A stretch of 64,000 nucleotides of DNA from assembly GCA_002238925.1 (NCBI GenBank), contig MPNH01000009.1, positions 40,010-104,009 on the forward strand, written 5' to 3'. This DNA comes from Spirochaetaceae bacterium bin103 (GTDB taxonomy: Bacteria > Spirochaetota > Spirochaetia > SZUA-6 > Bin103). The position numbers and the translations under genes are program-made. Shown here in pieces: positions 45,338-55,040 of this stretch. Every line of letters begins with the position of its first letter. Within the stretch, counting starts at the first letter, position 1. A model generated the notes under the pieces. The model did no database searches. It was given only the letters and a program-made list of their open reading frames with translations, and was not told the DNA's origin.

Positions 45338-47365
45338 CTACTCCTTGTACCACTGAAAGGCGCCGCTGAACGCGTACACCAGCGGGGGCAGCCGACTCAG
45401 GTCGACGTTCCTCAGGTTTTCGCGCGCGAAGCGAACGTCCGGCGCCGGGGCCACGATGCCCATGTGCCACTGATTCTCGGCCAGACTCTGCAGCGCCATT
45501 TTGCCGAGCCGCAGGCGTTCGGACTCGTCCAGCGTGGTCGGGATCGCGCGCCACGTGTCGATGTATTCCTTGGCCGCCGGGATCGGCTCCTCGCCCTCGG
45601 CGCCACCGGTCTGGTACCACTGCTGCCAGCGCCGCGCCCAGAACTGGCCGGTGGCCCACCAGCCGGCATTGCTCTGGGTGGCGGCGAAATCGCTGCCGTC
45701 GATGCCCCAGGCCGAGATCATCGACTCGTTGGCCCCGAATTTCTGCCACATCGTTCCGCGCGGACCGACATCGTCGATGATCGCCGCGATCCCGACCTTG
45801 GACCAATGATCGACAATCAACTCGACTGTCGGCGGGATGGCCGCCCGCCGCGCGCCGGCGATGGTGATGATCAACTCCAGCGGCGAGCCGTCGGGACGCG
45901 TGCGCACGCCGTCGGCATTCGCCGTCACGCCCACCTCGTCGAGCATCTGCATGGCCAACTCCGGATTGTACTCGGTGTACTTGTCCTGGTACTCCAGCGC
46001 GCCGTACCCGGCCTGCGCCTGAACGGACGCCCCACGCGGCGTGCCGACGCCGGCGAACACCAGGTCATTCACCTCGTCCCGGTCGATGGCATGGGACAGA
46101 GCCTGCTTGAACTTCGCCGTCGCAAACAACTCACGCAGCCCGGGATCGTCTATCGTATGATTGAACAATAGCGTTACCTCGGTAGCAAATGCGTCATGCC
46201 CGGTGGGCTCAATCGAGACGCGATAGTTGTTGCGCTCGGCGTTCTGCATGAATACCGGGAACTTGTCGATGGTCATGCTGCCGCCGTAGATGCCGGCGCC
46301 GATATCCTGCTCGCCGCTGATCGCCTTGGCCGCGACCAGCTCGTTGCCCTCCACGACCTGGCCTACAACGTGATCGAGGTAGGGGAGCTGGTTGCCGGCG
46401 GTGTCGATCTTCCAGTAGTAGGGGTTGCGGGTCATCAGCACACGCTCCAGGGTCACCGACTCCACCCACCACGCATCGATCACCGGCAGGTCCTGGGCGT
46501 AGGTGTCATCGTTGTACTGGCGCTTGGCGGCGAAGAGCTGGTACCACTCGTCGAATCCGGCCTCCTTGGCCAGGTCGCCAGCCTTGTCGTTGTAGTCGAT
46601 GTGGAACTGCTTGAGGTAGTGCGCCGGATGAAACGGACCGCGGAACGTCTGCGACGCCGCTCCCCAGCGACTGGACAGCGTATACTGCATGGCAGGCAGC
46701 GCGACCGCGAACGTGAATTGCACCGTGGTGTCGTCGATCTTCCGAAAGCGCACCAGTTCACCACCCGAATTCCAGGGGGTCGGCTTGCGCGGCATGATGT
46801 CGTCATTCTGCAGCATGGCCTCGTACCAGAACACGAAGTCGTCGGCAGTAAACGGCGCCCCGTCAGACCAGTGCATGCCCTTGCGCAGGTGCACGGTGAA
46901 GGTCTTGGCGTCCGCACTTTGCTCCAGCTCCTTGGCCGCGTTCGGGAGCACCTGCACCAAGTCCGGACGAGCTCTGATGAACATCTCCTCCAGGTGCATG
47001 TACGACTGCGGCCCCCATACGTCGGCGCGCGCGGTCACGCTGAGCTGGTCGGTGTACTTGCCGATCCGCTCCAGCGGCTGGATCACCAGCGGCTCCTCCG
47101 ATATGCGCTCTTCCACCGGTGGCAGATCGCCGCCGCTCACCATCGCCGCCAGCATGGGTGACTCGCCGAAGCTGGTGATCCGGGTGCCCGTCGCCGACTC
47201 GTAGTCGGCCAGGGTTACCCATCGCCCACCCGCTGCGAGCGGGCCGGGGCCGAGCTCCGTCATACCCGCGCCGGCTCCTGCGGCACCCTCGGTCTCACCG
47301 CCCGCGTAGGCGCCGAAACCGGCCGTAATCGCGATCAATGTCGCGATCAGAACACGTTTTACCAT
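45338..47365 (-). CDS. ABC transporter substrate-binding protein, third system
   Basis: A 675-residue binding protein of the SBP_bac_5 family. GGAGG lies five bases before ATG 47365. The signal peptide (VLIATLIAITAGFGAYA) is followed by GGETEGAAGAG, a spirochaete-like mature start. It is longer than the other two and distinct from them: landmarks include HLRKGMHWSDGAPFTADDFV, DAWWVESVTLERVLMTRNPY and AFVFAGVGTP-like lobe sequences, ending FSGAFQWYKE. It is transcribed toward the permease pair at 43142-45261 rather than with it, so the binding protein has its own promoter. The ligand is unknown. Confidence 0.9.
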   Translation of the reverse strand: MVKRVLIATLIAITAGFGAYAGGETEGAAGAGAGMTELGPGPLAAGGRWVTLADYESATGTRITSFGESPMLAAMVSGGDLPPVEERISEEPLVIQPLERIGKYTDQLSVTARADVWGPQSYMHLEEMFIRARPDLVQVLPNAAKELEQSADAKTFTVHLRKGMHWSDGAPFTADDFVFWYEAMLQNDDIMPRKPTPWNSGGELVRFRKIDDTTVQFTFAVALPAMQYTLSSRWGAASQTFRGPFHPAHYLKQFHIDYNDKAGDLAKEAGFDEWYQLFAAKRQYNDDTYAQDLPVIDAWWVESVTLERVLMTRNPYYWKIDTAGNQLPYLDHVVGQVVEGNELVAAKAISGEQDIGAGIYGGSMTIDKFPVFMQNAERNNYRVSIEPTGHDAFATEVTLLFNHTIDDPGLRELFATAKFKQALSHAIDRDEVNDLVFAGVGTPRGASVQAQAGYGALEYQDKYTEYNPELAMQMLDEVGVTANADGVRTRPDGSPLELIITIAGARRAAIPPTVELIVDHWSKVGIAAIIDDVGPRGTMWQKFGANESMISAWGIDGSDFAATQSNAGWWATGQFWARRWQQWYQTGGAEGEEPIPAAKEYIDTWRAIPTTLDESERLRLGKMALQSLAENQWHMGIVAPAPDVRFARENLRNVDLSRLPPLVYAFSGAFQWYKE

Positions 47366-47439
47366 AGTCCCCTCCTTGAAGTGGGATAGCCGATGGTATG
47401 CCATCGAGACCCGGCACACAAGCTGGCGCGACTCTCTTG

Positions 47440-47501
47440 ACTCTCTTTCAGTTCTTCGACGACTTTGCGGTGCGACACTTGACGTATTCTGGGTGAAGCC
47501 T
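47440..47501 (-). pseudogene. Deleted copy of Phd-like antitoxin gene (left repeat)
   Basis: Bases 47440-47479 are identical to 48929-48968 and bases 47480-47501 are identical to 49081-49102. The copy equals the antitoxin gene at 48875-49114 with exactly 112 internal bases removed. It lies on the opposite side of the AAA_14 gene from the intact copy and in the same orientation. Confidence 0.85.
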
Positions 47502-47567
47502 CGGAAACCCCTACAAGTAGGATCCCGAGCCCCTGCAGGCAGGGGCGAACTCTGACTGATCAGCAAC

Positions 47568-47594
47568 TTGACCTCATATCGGTCAGCATATAAT
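47568..47594 (+). promoter_or_regulatory. Promoter TTGACC-N15-TATAAT for AAA_14 gene
   Basis: TTGACC at 47568 and a perfect TATAAT at 47589, spaced 15 bp, lie eight bases before ATG 47603. Transcription would start at or next to the ATG. AAGG occurs in the short gap but is within the expected start region. Confidence 0.55.
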
Positions 47595-47602
47595 AAGGTA
47601 GC

Positions 47603-48850
47603 ATGATCGATCGGTGGCTCCAGCGTCCTCTTGCCGAGGATCTCTGCAGACCGTTCGTGCACATCCTCTTTGGGGCACGACAGACGGGCAAGTCGACCCT
47701 CCTCTCCCACCTCCTGCCCACGCCGTCGCTCTACTACAACCTGGCTGATCCGGAAGAGCGGAGCCGCCTGCTGGCAGATCCGGGTGCGTTTCGGCGTGAG
47801 TGCGAGGCACTCCCCCACCGTACCCAACCCCATGTGGTCTTCGTCGACGAGGCTCAGGCGGTCCCCTCGGTGTTCGATGCGGTCCAGGTGCTGTACGATC
47901 GCAGCCGGCTACGCTGGAAGTTCGTGCTGTGCGGCAGCTCGGCTCGCAAACTGCGGCAGACCGGCGCCAATCTGTTACCGGGGCGGAGCCTGCTGCACCG
48001 CCTGTTCCCGCTCATCCTCGCGGAACGTCCGTCTCCCACCGATGCGGCTACCCCCGACGCGGCTGCCACCTCATTCGTACTTCCCATTCCGGCGACTGGC
48101 GTTGGCAGTTCCTTTCCGGCGGCTGATCTGGAAGAGCGTCTGGCGTACGGCGATCTGCCGGGCGTGGTACTGCTGGACGAGGCCGACCGGACCAGGATTC
48201 TGTCTACCTTCGCAACCGTGTACCTGGAAGAGGAAATCCGACGGGAAGCGCTGGTGCGGGACTGGGGAGGGTTCGTCAATTTTCTCCGCCTGGCCGCCCG
48301 CGAATCCGGCAACGTCGTCAACTACGCCAACATTTCCCGTGAGGTCGGCCTGTCGGTCGCGACGATCAAATCCCACTATCAGCTCCTTGAGGACATGTTC
48401 GTCGGCGTTCACATTCCGGCCTACTCGGGCAGCGCACGCAAGGCCCTGCTCTCCACGCCGCGCTTCGTGCTGTTCGACCTCGGCATCCGGCACGCTGCCA
48501 GCGGTGCGCGCCCCGGCGTCGACCTGGTGCGCGCCGACCCGGGACGCTACTTCGAGCAGTGGGTGGTGCTGGAACTGTGGAAACGGCTCCAGTATCTGGG
48601 CGCGGGCCGTCTGTCCTTCTACCGTACCCGCGGCGGGGCGGAGATCGACGTCATGGTGGAGCGACCGGACGGAGAGATCGTACCGGTGGAAGTAAAGTGG
48701 ACGCAGCGGCCCGCTCCGGGAGACGCGCGTCACGTAGAAGCGTTCGTGCGCGAGCACTCGGCGGCAACGGAAGGGTTCGTGGTGTGCCGGTGTCCGCGCC
48801 CCATGCGGTTGACTCCTCACGTCACGGCTATTCCCTGGTTCACCTTGTAA
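47603..48850 (+). CDS. AAA_14/DUF4143 ATPase flanked by direct repeats
   Basis: A 415-residue ATPase with Walker A FGARQTGKST (Lys30), Walker B VVFVDEAQAVPSV, LCGSSARKLRQ, and a DUF4143 half with YANISREVGLSVATIKSHYQ (helix-turn-helix-like) and YRTRGGAEIDVMVE then IVPVEVKWT, a PD-(D/E)XK-like end. It is related to but clearly different from the protein at 39090. It has its own strong promoter and is bracketed by an intact and a deleted copy of a Phd-like antitoxin gene. Confidence 0.88.
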   Translation: MIDRWLQRPLAEDLCRPFVHILFGARQTGKSTLLSHLLPTPSLYYNLADPEERSRLLADPGAFRRECEALPHRTQPHVVFVDEAQAVPSVFDAVQVLYDRSRLRWKFVLCGSSARKLRQTGANLLPGRSLLHRLFPLILAERPSPTDAATPDAAATSFVLPIPATGVGSSFPAADLEERLAYGDLPGVVLLDEADRTRILSTFATVYLEEEIRREALVRDWGGFVNFLRLAARESGNVVNYANISREVGLSVATIKSHYQLLEDMFVGVHIPAYSGSARKALLSTPRFVLFDLGIRHAASGARPGVDLVRADPGRYFEQWVVLELWKRLQYLGAGRLSFYRTRGGAEIDVMVERPDGEIVPVEVKWTQRPAPGDARHVEAFVREHSAATEGFVVCRCPRPMRLTPHVTAIPWFTL

Positions 48851-48874
48851 GGGCGCGCCAGCAGCGCTGCTCTG

Positions 48875-49114
48875 TCAACCTGGCAACGGTGTCGCCGCCC
48901 GCAGCACGCCGCGAGCGAGGTCGATGCCACTCTCTTTCAGTTCTTCGACGACTTTGCGGTGCGACACTGCGCCCTCGTCACGACGTACGGCCGCGACTGC
49001 GAGATCATCAATGTCTTCGAGCAACTCGTCGTACTCTTCGATCGGAAGGATGACTGCCTTCCTCCGACCCTGCTCGTCAGTGACGTATTCTGGGTGAAGC
49101 CTGGCGAGATCCAT
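48875..49114 (-). CDS. Phd/YefM-like antitoxin
   Basis: A 79-residue protein: HPEYVTDEQGRRKAVILPIE, then EYDELLEDIDDLAVAAVRRD and VSHRKVVEELKESGI. This is the pattern of small Phd-like proteins that partner RelE-type toxins, but no toxin gene follows on the minus strand, so it is an orphan. ATG 49114. Part of the gene is duplicated at 47440. Confidence 0.72.
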   Translation of the reverse strand: MDLARLHPEYVTDEQGRRKAVILPIEEYDELLEDIDDLAVAAVRRDEGAVSHRKVVEELKESGIDLARGVLRAATPLPG

Positions 49115-49277
49115 CGTGCCGACCTCACCGTATCCAGATTGATCGCCGTCGGCAACAGCAAGATCAGACCTACCAGCACAGTCCGTCTCACGTATCCGGA
49201 ATCGGTGTCGCCGGCCAGAGTAACCACGCGACCAACGCCGTCAACGCCGCCTCGGGACGGTGCCGGCGGCCGCCGGT

Positions 49278-51609
49278 TTATGCTCGCGCCGCCTGCGGTT
49301 CGTCCTGGGGTGCGGGGAGCAGGGCGGCGACTTCCTCCACGGAGGTGGCGGCCAGTATCTCCTCGGCGAGGGCCTGCGCATCCGCCAGATGGATGCGGGC
49401 GATCGTGTTCTGCACGGCGGGCAGATAAACCGGCTCCACGCTGAGGCTGCGTACGCCGATGCCGATCAGGAACGGCAGGTACTGCCCCTGGTGGGCCATG
49501 TCGCCGCACACCGATAGCGGCACGCCGCGCTCGCTGCAGACGCTGGCCACCGCGTGCAGGGTGCGCAGCACGGCCGGATGGTGCGGCAGGTAGAGGTGGG
49601 CCACTTTCTCATTGGTGCGGTCCACCGCCAGCAGGTACTGGATCAGGTCATTGGTGCCGATGGCCAGGAAGTCCGCCTCGCGGGCAAACTGGTCGATCAG
49701 CGGCACCATGGACGGCACCTCCACCATCGCGCCCACCGCCACCTCGTTGCTGAACTCGAGGCCCTCGGCGTGCAGTTCCGAGATGCACTGCTCCACCATC
49801 CCGCGCCCGGCGCGCAGTTCCTCGATCGACGAGATCATCGGAAACATCACGTGCAGCTTGCGGCCGGCGTTGGCGCGCAGCATGGCGCGGATCTGCTGGA
49901 TGAAGATGTCGCGGTTGCGCAGGGTGAAGCGGATGGAGCGCACGCCGAGAAACGGGTTCTGCTCGCGCATGTCGGGGAAGTAGGACAGCACCTTGTCGCC
50001 GCCGACATCGAGGGTGCGGAAGTGGATCTCGCCGTGCGGGAAGCGGGCCACCAGGTCGCGGTACAGCTCGTACTGTTCTTCCTCGGTAGGCAGCTCGCGG
50101 CGCACCATGAACGGGAACTCGGTGCGGTACAGGCCGATGCCCTCGGCGCCGAGCCGGCGCGCCAGGTCGGCGTCGCTCATCAGATTGACGTTGGCCATCA
50201 ACCGGATCACCTCGCCGTCGCTGGTGCAGGTGCGCGGCGCGATGGCGCTGGGGTCCTCGGCGCGGGCGGGCTGCGCCGCGAGCCCGGGCCGGGAGTGGGC
50301 GGCCACCGCCTTGGGGGGGGGCGGCGGCGGGGGCGGGGAGCCGGGTCCGGTAGTGGCCGACTACCGCTTGGGTGGGGCGCACGTAGACGCGGCCATGGTC
50401 GGCGTCGAGCAGGATGTCGGTACGAGTCGGCAGCGCGAGCAGGCGCGGGTCGTTGACGATTACCAGGGGCACCATCAGCGAGCGGGCCAGGATGGCGACG
50501 TGCGAGGTAACGCCGCCGGTCACCAGGATCACGCCCGCGACCTGCTCCGACGAAAGGCGCAGCAGTTGCGACGGAAAGAATTCCCGCGCCACCACGATGC
50601 GGCCGCGGCAGCCGAGCGATTCGGCCTCCGATCCGGTGAGGTTGAGCAACAGGCGGGTGACCACGTCGCGCACATCGTTGGCCTTCTCGCGCACGAAGCC
50701 GACGGTACTGGCCTGGAAACGGCGCAGGTAGCCGTCCGCCACCTGCAGCACGGCGCGCGGCACCGACGTGCCCTGGTCGATCATCGACTCGACGCCGGCG
50801 GTGAATCCGGGATCCTTCAGGATAAGCAGGTGGGAGGAGAAGATCAGCGACGCCACGTCGGACAGCCGCTCGCCGACCTGCGCCTGCATCTCCTCCAACT
50901 GCTGCTCGGTGGCGCCCAGGGCGCCGCGGAAGTCGTCCAGGGTCAGGCCGGACGGGTAATCGGCCGTGGCGAGCGAGTCGTACTGGCTCTCGCGGTCCAG
51001 GATCAGGCTCGGCCCGCGCGCCAGCCCGTCGGACGCTCCCTGCCCCTCGAAGGTTGCCTCGACGTCGGGCGCCAGCGAGTCTTCTCCCTCGCTCGGCAGC
51101 GCGCTGGTACCGAGCAGCAGGCGGGCGTTCTCGATGGTGCTGGTGAGCTGCGCCCCGACCGCGCGCAACCCCTGCACCTCCATGCGCGTGAAGCGCCGGT
51201 TCTTGCGGCGCTGCACCACCAGCACGCCAATGCGGGTGATGCCGCGCGTCAGCGGTACCGCCAGGAAGGATTCGAACTCCTCTTCCCTGAGGCCGGGAAT
51301 GTGCCGGTAGAACGGGCTCTTGCTGGCCACCGGCTCGTCGATGTGGCGCAGTTCCTTGAGCGCGGTGCCGGTAAGCCCCTCGCCGAGCTTCAGCCGCACG
51401 GTGCCGAGCAGGTCGCGGTTCAGACCTTCGGTGGCGGTCATGGTGAGCTCGCGGTCGGCCGGGTTGTACAGGTAGATGGAGCACACGTCGGCGCGCATGT
51501 GCTCGGCAACCATGCGCGCGGTCCGGTCCAGGAACGTGCGCAGATCCATCGCCTCGTGAAACAGCGCGCTTAACTCGTTGATGTTGCAGATTAGGCTGTA
51601 GTGCTCCAC
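49278..51609 (-). CDS. ptsP: PtsP, GAF-domain PEP-protein phosphotransferase, frame interrupted
   Basis: Enzyme I of the nitrogen-related phosphotransferase system. An N-terminal GAF sensor domain (SLICNINELSALFHEAMDLR, then IGVLVVQRRKNRRFTRMEVQ) is followed by the PEP-utilising domains: EAM helices, the phosphohistidine segment GGVTSHVAILARS, and the PEP-binding barrel (GIGLYRTEFPFMVR, NPFLGVRSIRFTL, FPMISSIEEL, GTNDLIQYLLAVDR, CGDMAH). GTG 51609 is taken as the start. The frame shifts near 50,310 at a 58-bp imperfect duplication; deleting 58 bp gives 757 residues, the normal length. Likely artefactual break. It would phosphorylate NPr and sense nitrogen status; NPr is not in the window. Confidence 0.85.
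50280..50379. repeat. 58-bp imperfect duplication, GC-degraded copy
   Basis: A segment at 50338-50370 recurs at 50280-50313, the latter with A and T replaced by G or C at most differing sites and followed by a run of nine G. The net offset of 58 breaks ptsP. Confidence 0.7.
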
Positions 51610-51646
51610 CGGTAGTGCTCGGAGTAATATAAGCCCCCGGATTACG

Positions 51647-52474
51647 ATGGTGAAGCTACACGACCAGCACCTCCACTCCCGCCACTCGGTCGACTCCAAG
51701 GCCGATCCGGTGGCGAACTGCGAACAGGCCCTGGCCGCCGGCCTGGGCGGCCTCACGTTTACCGAACACTACGACATGCACCCCACCGAACGCGGCAAGT
51801 GCCAGTGGGACTACGACGCCATCGCCGCCACCATCGAGGATCTGCGCCGGCGCTTCTCGCCCGGGCTGGAGGTCGGCTTCGGCATTGAGGTGGACTACCA
51901 AGCGGCGCAGACGGAGGAAATCCTCGGTTACCTGGAACGGCACGAGTTCGACGTGGTGCTGCTCAGCGTGCATTGGTGCGGGGGCCGGCCGCTGCACCTG
52001 CGGCGGCGCTGGCAGGGGCTGACCGCCACCGACATGCGGCGGGACTACCTGGCCGAACTGCGCGGGGCGGCCGAGTGGTGCCGCGAGCTGGCGGCCGCCG
52101 GACAGCGTCCGTTCGACATCGTCAGTCATCTCGACTACGTCAAGCGCTACCTGCTCGGTTACTGGAGCACGCCGCTGGAGGCGGTGGCGGCGGAGGAGCT
52201 GGATCCGATCCTGGAGGGATTCATGGCCGCCGGCGTGATCCCGGAAATCAACACCGCCGGCCTGCGCCGCGACGAGGCGGAAGCCTACCCGGCGTGGGAA
52301 ATCCTGGAGCGCTACCGGGCACTCGGCGGCGAGCTGGTAAGCATCGGCAGCGACGCCCACCGCAGCGTCGACATCGGCCACGGCTTCGACGCCGTGGCGG
52401 CCCGGCTCAAGGCGATCGGGTTCGCCGGCGAGCCGGTGTTCCGCGCACGCGAGCGGCGCATCATCCGCTGGTAG
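51647..52474 (+). CDS. PHP-domain phosphatase, histidinol-phosphatase-like
   Basis: A 275-residue PHP phosphoesterase with the trinuclear metal motifs DQHLHSRHS, FTEHYDM, FGIEVDY, LLSVHWCGG, VSHLDYVKRY and GSDAH. The fold and motif order are those of HisJ-type histidinol-phosphate phosphatases, although other PHP phosphatases cannot be excluded. No other his genes are nearby. It diverges from ptsP with only about 37 bp between the starts. Confidence 0.83.
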   Translation: MVKLHDQHLHSRHSVDSKADPVANCEQALAAGLGGLTFTEHYDMHPTERGKCQWDYDAIAATIEDLRRRFSPGLEVGFGIEVDYQAAQTEEILGYLERHEFDVVLLSVHWCGGRPLHLRRRWQGLTATDMRRDYLAELRGAAEWCRELAAAGQRPFDIVSHLDYVKRYLLGYWSTPLEAVAAEELDPILEGFMAAGVIPEINTAGLRRDEAEAYPAWEILERYRALGGELVSIGSDAHRSVDIGHGFDAVAARLKAIGFAGEPVFRARERRIIRW

Positions 52475-52567
52475 CCGGGACAGCCGGGCGCGCCGTGGTG
52501 CGCCGGTCGGCGCATTGCCCCGGCGGCGGGAATTGCCCTACACTGTGGCTACCCAAGGAGCATGACC

Positions 52568-54916
52568 ATGAGCGAAACCACTACTGACAACACCAACTTC
52601 CGCTGGATCGGCAAGCGCCCGGTGCGCCACGACGGCGTCGACAAGGTAACCGGCCGCGCCCAGTACGGCGCCGACTTCACCCTGCCCGGCATGCTATACG
52701 GCAAGGCGCTGCGCAGCGACTGTGCGCATGGCATCATCAAGTCGATCGACACCAGCGCCGCGCGCGCGCTCGACGGCGTCAAGGACGTGATCACCGGCGC
52801 CGACCTGCCGGAGGTCAGCTCCGAGGGCCAGATCGAGGGCGAGGCGCCGGCCAGCGTGCGCGACACCGCCCATAACGTTATCGCGCGCAGAAAGGTGCAC
52901 TACCACGGCCATACCGTGGCGGCGGTGGCCGCCACCAGCCCGTCGGTCGCCGAGGAAGCGCTGAAGCTGATCAAGGTGGAGATCGAGGCGCTGCCGGTGG
53001 TGCTCGACGTGATGGAGGCGTGCTCGCCGGATGCGCCGCTGATCGAAGAGCACCAGCACACCAATGGCGACACCGGCAGCCCGCCGTCCAACATCGCCTC
53101 CACCAACACGTTCGAGGACGGCGACCTGGAGAAGGGATTCGAAGCGGCGGACGTGATCGTGGAGCACGAGTTCGACAGCGGCACCGTGCACCAGGGCTAC
53201 ATCGAGACCCACGCCTGCATGGCGGAGGCCAAGGAGAACGGCGAGATCACCCTGTGGGTGTCGAGCCAGGGCCACTTCTCGATTCGCGACGCCACCGCGC
53301 AGGTGCTGGCCATCGAGCCGTCGCGGATCAAGGCGATAGCGGCCGAGATCGGCGGCGGGTTCGGCGGCAAGACCACCGTCTACCTGGAGCCGCTGGCGGT
53401 GCTGATGGCGCAGCGCACCGGCCAGCCGGTGAAGATGGTGATGTCCCGCGACGAGGTGTTCCGCGGCACCGGGCCGGCGCCCGGCAGCCACACCCGCATC
53501 CGCATGGGCGCCACCAGCGACGGGCGCATTACCGCGGTGGACTGCGACCTGTGGTTCGAGGCGGGCGGCTATCCCGGTTCGGCGGTGGGCGCGGCCATGA
53601 TGGCGCTGATCGCGCCCTACGAGGTGCAGAACTTCCGCATCGTCGGCTACGACGTGCTGGTCAACAAGCCCAAGTCGCACGCCTACCGCGCGCCGGGCGC
53701 GCCCAACGCCGCCCACGCCAGCGAGGTGGTGATCGACGAGATCTGCGAGCAGATCGGCATGGATCCGCTGGAATTCCGGCTCAAGAACGCGGCCAAGAAG
53801 GGCACCAAGGCGCCGTACGGGCCGGTGTTCCCGGAGATCGGCATGGTGGAGACGGTGCAGGCGGCGATCGATCACCCGCACTACCAGGCGCCGCTCGGCG
53901 CCAACCAGGGCCGCGGCGTGGCCTCCGGATTCTGGATGAACGGCGGCGGCGACGCCACCGCGCATCTTTCGGTGCTGCCGGACGGCAAGGTGACGCTGGT
54001 CACTGGACGGCCCGACATCGGCGGCTCGCGCGCCGGCCACGCCATGGTGGCCGCCGAGGAACTGCAGATCGACGTGGACGACGTACGGCCATCGATCGGC
54101 GACACCGACTCGATCGGCTATAACGGCGTGACCGGCGGCAGCAGCACCGCCTACTCCGCCGCGGTTGCGGTATACGAGGCGGCGCACAAACTGATCGCCG
54201 ACGCCAAGCGGCGCGCCGCGGAGATCTGGGAAGTGAAGGCCGACGACGTGGAGTGGCGTGACGGCGCCGCCCACCTGAAGGCGGGCGTCAACGGCACCGA
54301 GGCGCCGCTGTCGCTCGCGGACCTGGCGGGGAAGGCGTCGCAGACCGGCGGGCCGCTGGCGGCGGACGCGGCGGTGAACGCCAAGGGCGCCGCACCGGCG
54401 CTCGGCACCCACATCTGCGACGTGGAGGTGGACCCGGACACCGGCAAGGTGGACGTGATCCGCTACACGGTAGTGCAGGACGCCGGGCGCGCGCTGCACA
54501 AGAGCTACGTGGAGGGCCAGATGCAGGGCGGCGCCGTGCAGGGCATCGGCTGGGCGCTGAACGAGGAATACCTGTTCGACGACAACGGCGTGATGGAGAA
54601 CGCCGGCTTCCTGGACTACCGGATGCCGGTGGCGCTCGACCTGCCGATGATCGACACGGTGGTGGTGGAGGTGCCCAACCCGCGCCACCCGTACGGCATC
54701 CGCGGCGTCGGCGAGAACGCCATCGTGCAGCCGCTCGCGGCCGTCGCCAACGCCATCTACGACGCCGTCGGCGTGCGCCTGTACGAGGTGCCGATGTCAC
54801 CGCCCAAGGTGCTCAAGGCCCTGCAGGACGCCAAGGCCACCCGCAATGTCGCGGCAAACGGCAACGGCGCCGCCGCCCAACCCGCCCGCGAACCGGAACC
54901 CGTCACCGCGCGTTAG
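52568..54916 (+). CDS. Xanthine dehydrogenase-family molybdenum subunit
   Basis: A 782-residue large subunit of a molybdenum hydroxylase (CoxL/XdhB family). Motifs: GRAQYGADFTLPGMLYGKAL near the start, EIGGGFGGKT binding the cofactor, AYRAPGAPNAAHASEVVIDE, TGGSSTAYSAA and GIRGVGENAIVQPLAAVANA, in which the Glu of GVGE is the catalytic base. AAGGAG sits seven bases before ATG 52568. The FAD and 2Fe-2S subunit genes that usually accompany it are absent on both sides, so it is an orphan here. It lacks the AYRXFR-type xanthine signature, so the substrate is open. Confidence 0.88.
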   Translation: MSETTTDNTNFRWIGKRPVRHDGVDKVTGRAQYGADFTLPGMLYGKALRSDCAHGIIKSIDTSAARALDGVKDVITGADLPEVSSEGQIEGEAPASVRDTAHNVIARRKVHYHGHTVAAVAATSPSVAEEALKLIKVEIEALPVVLDVMEACSPDAPLIEEHQHTNGDTGSPPSNIASTNTFEDGDLEKGFEAADVIVEHEFDSGTVHQGYIETHACMAEAKENGEITLWVSSQGHFSIRDATAQVLAIEPSRIKAIAAEIGGGFGGKTTVYLEPLAVLMAQRTGQPVKMVMSRDEVFRGTGPAPGSHTRIRMGATSDGRITAVDCDLWFEAGGYPGSAVGAAMMALIAPYEVQNFRIVGYDVLVNKPKSHAYRAPGAPNAAHASEVVIDEICEQIGMDPLEFRLKNAAKKGTKAPYGPVFPEIGMVETVQAAIDHPHYQAPLGANQGRGVASGFWMNGGGDATAHLSVLPDGKVTLVTGRPDIGGSRAGHAMVAAEELQIDVDDVRPSIGDTDSIGYNGVTGGSSTAYSAAVAVYEAAHKLIADAKRRAAEIWEVKADDVEWRDGAAHLKAGVNGTEAPLSLADLAGKASQTGGPLAADAAVNAKGAAPALGTHICDVEVDPDTGKVDVIRYTVVQDAGRALHKSYVEGQMQGGAVQGIGWALNEEYLFDDNGVMENAGFLDYRMPVALDLPMIDTVVVEVPNPRHPYGIRGVGENAIVQPLAAVANAIYDAVGVRLYEVPMSPPKVLKALQDAKATRNVAANGNGAAAQPAREPEPVTAR

Positions 54917-55040
54917 TAGCGATCAACCCGTGGTGGAAGCCGGGCGTCGCACCAAGAACGGTGCGGCGCCCGGGATGACAGAAAAAGCTACAGGCACATC
55001 GGCAAAGGTGGGCGACGAGCAACTTGCAGCCGATGCTCAA

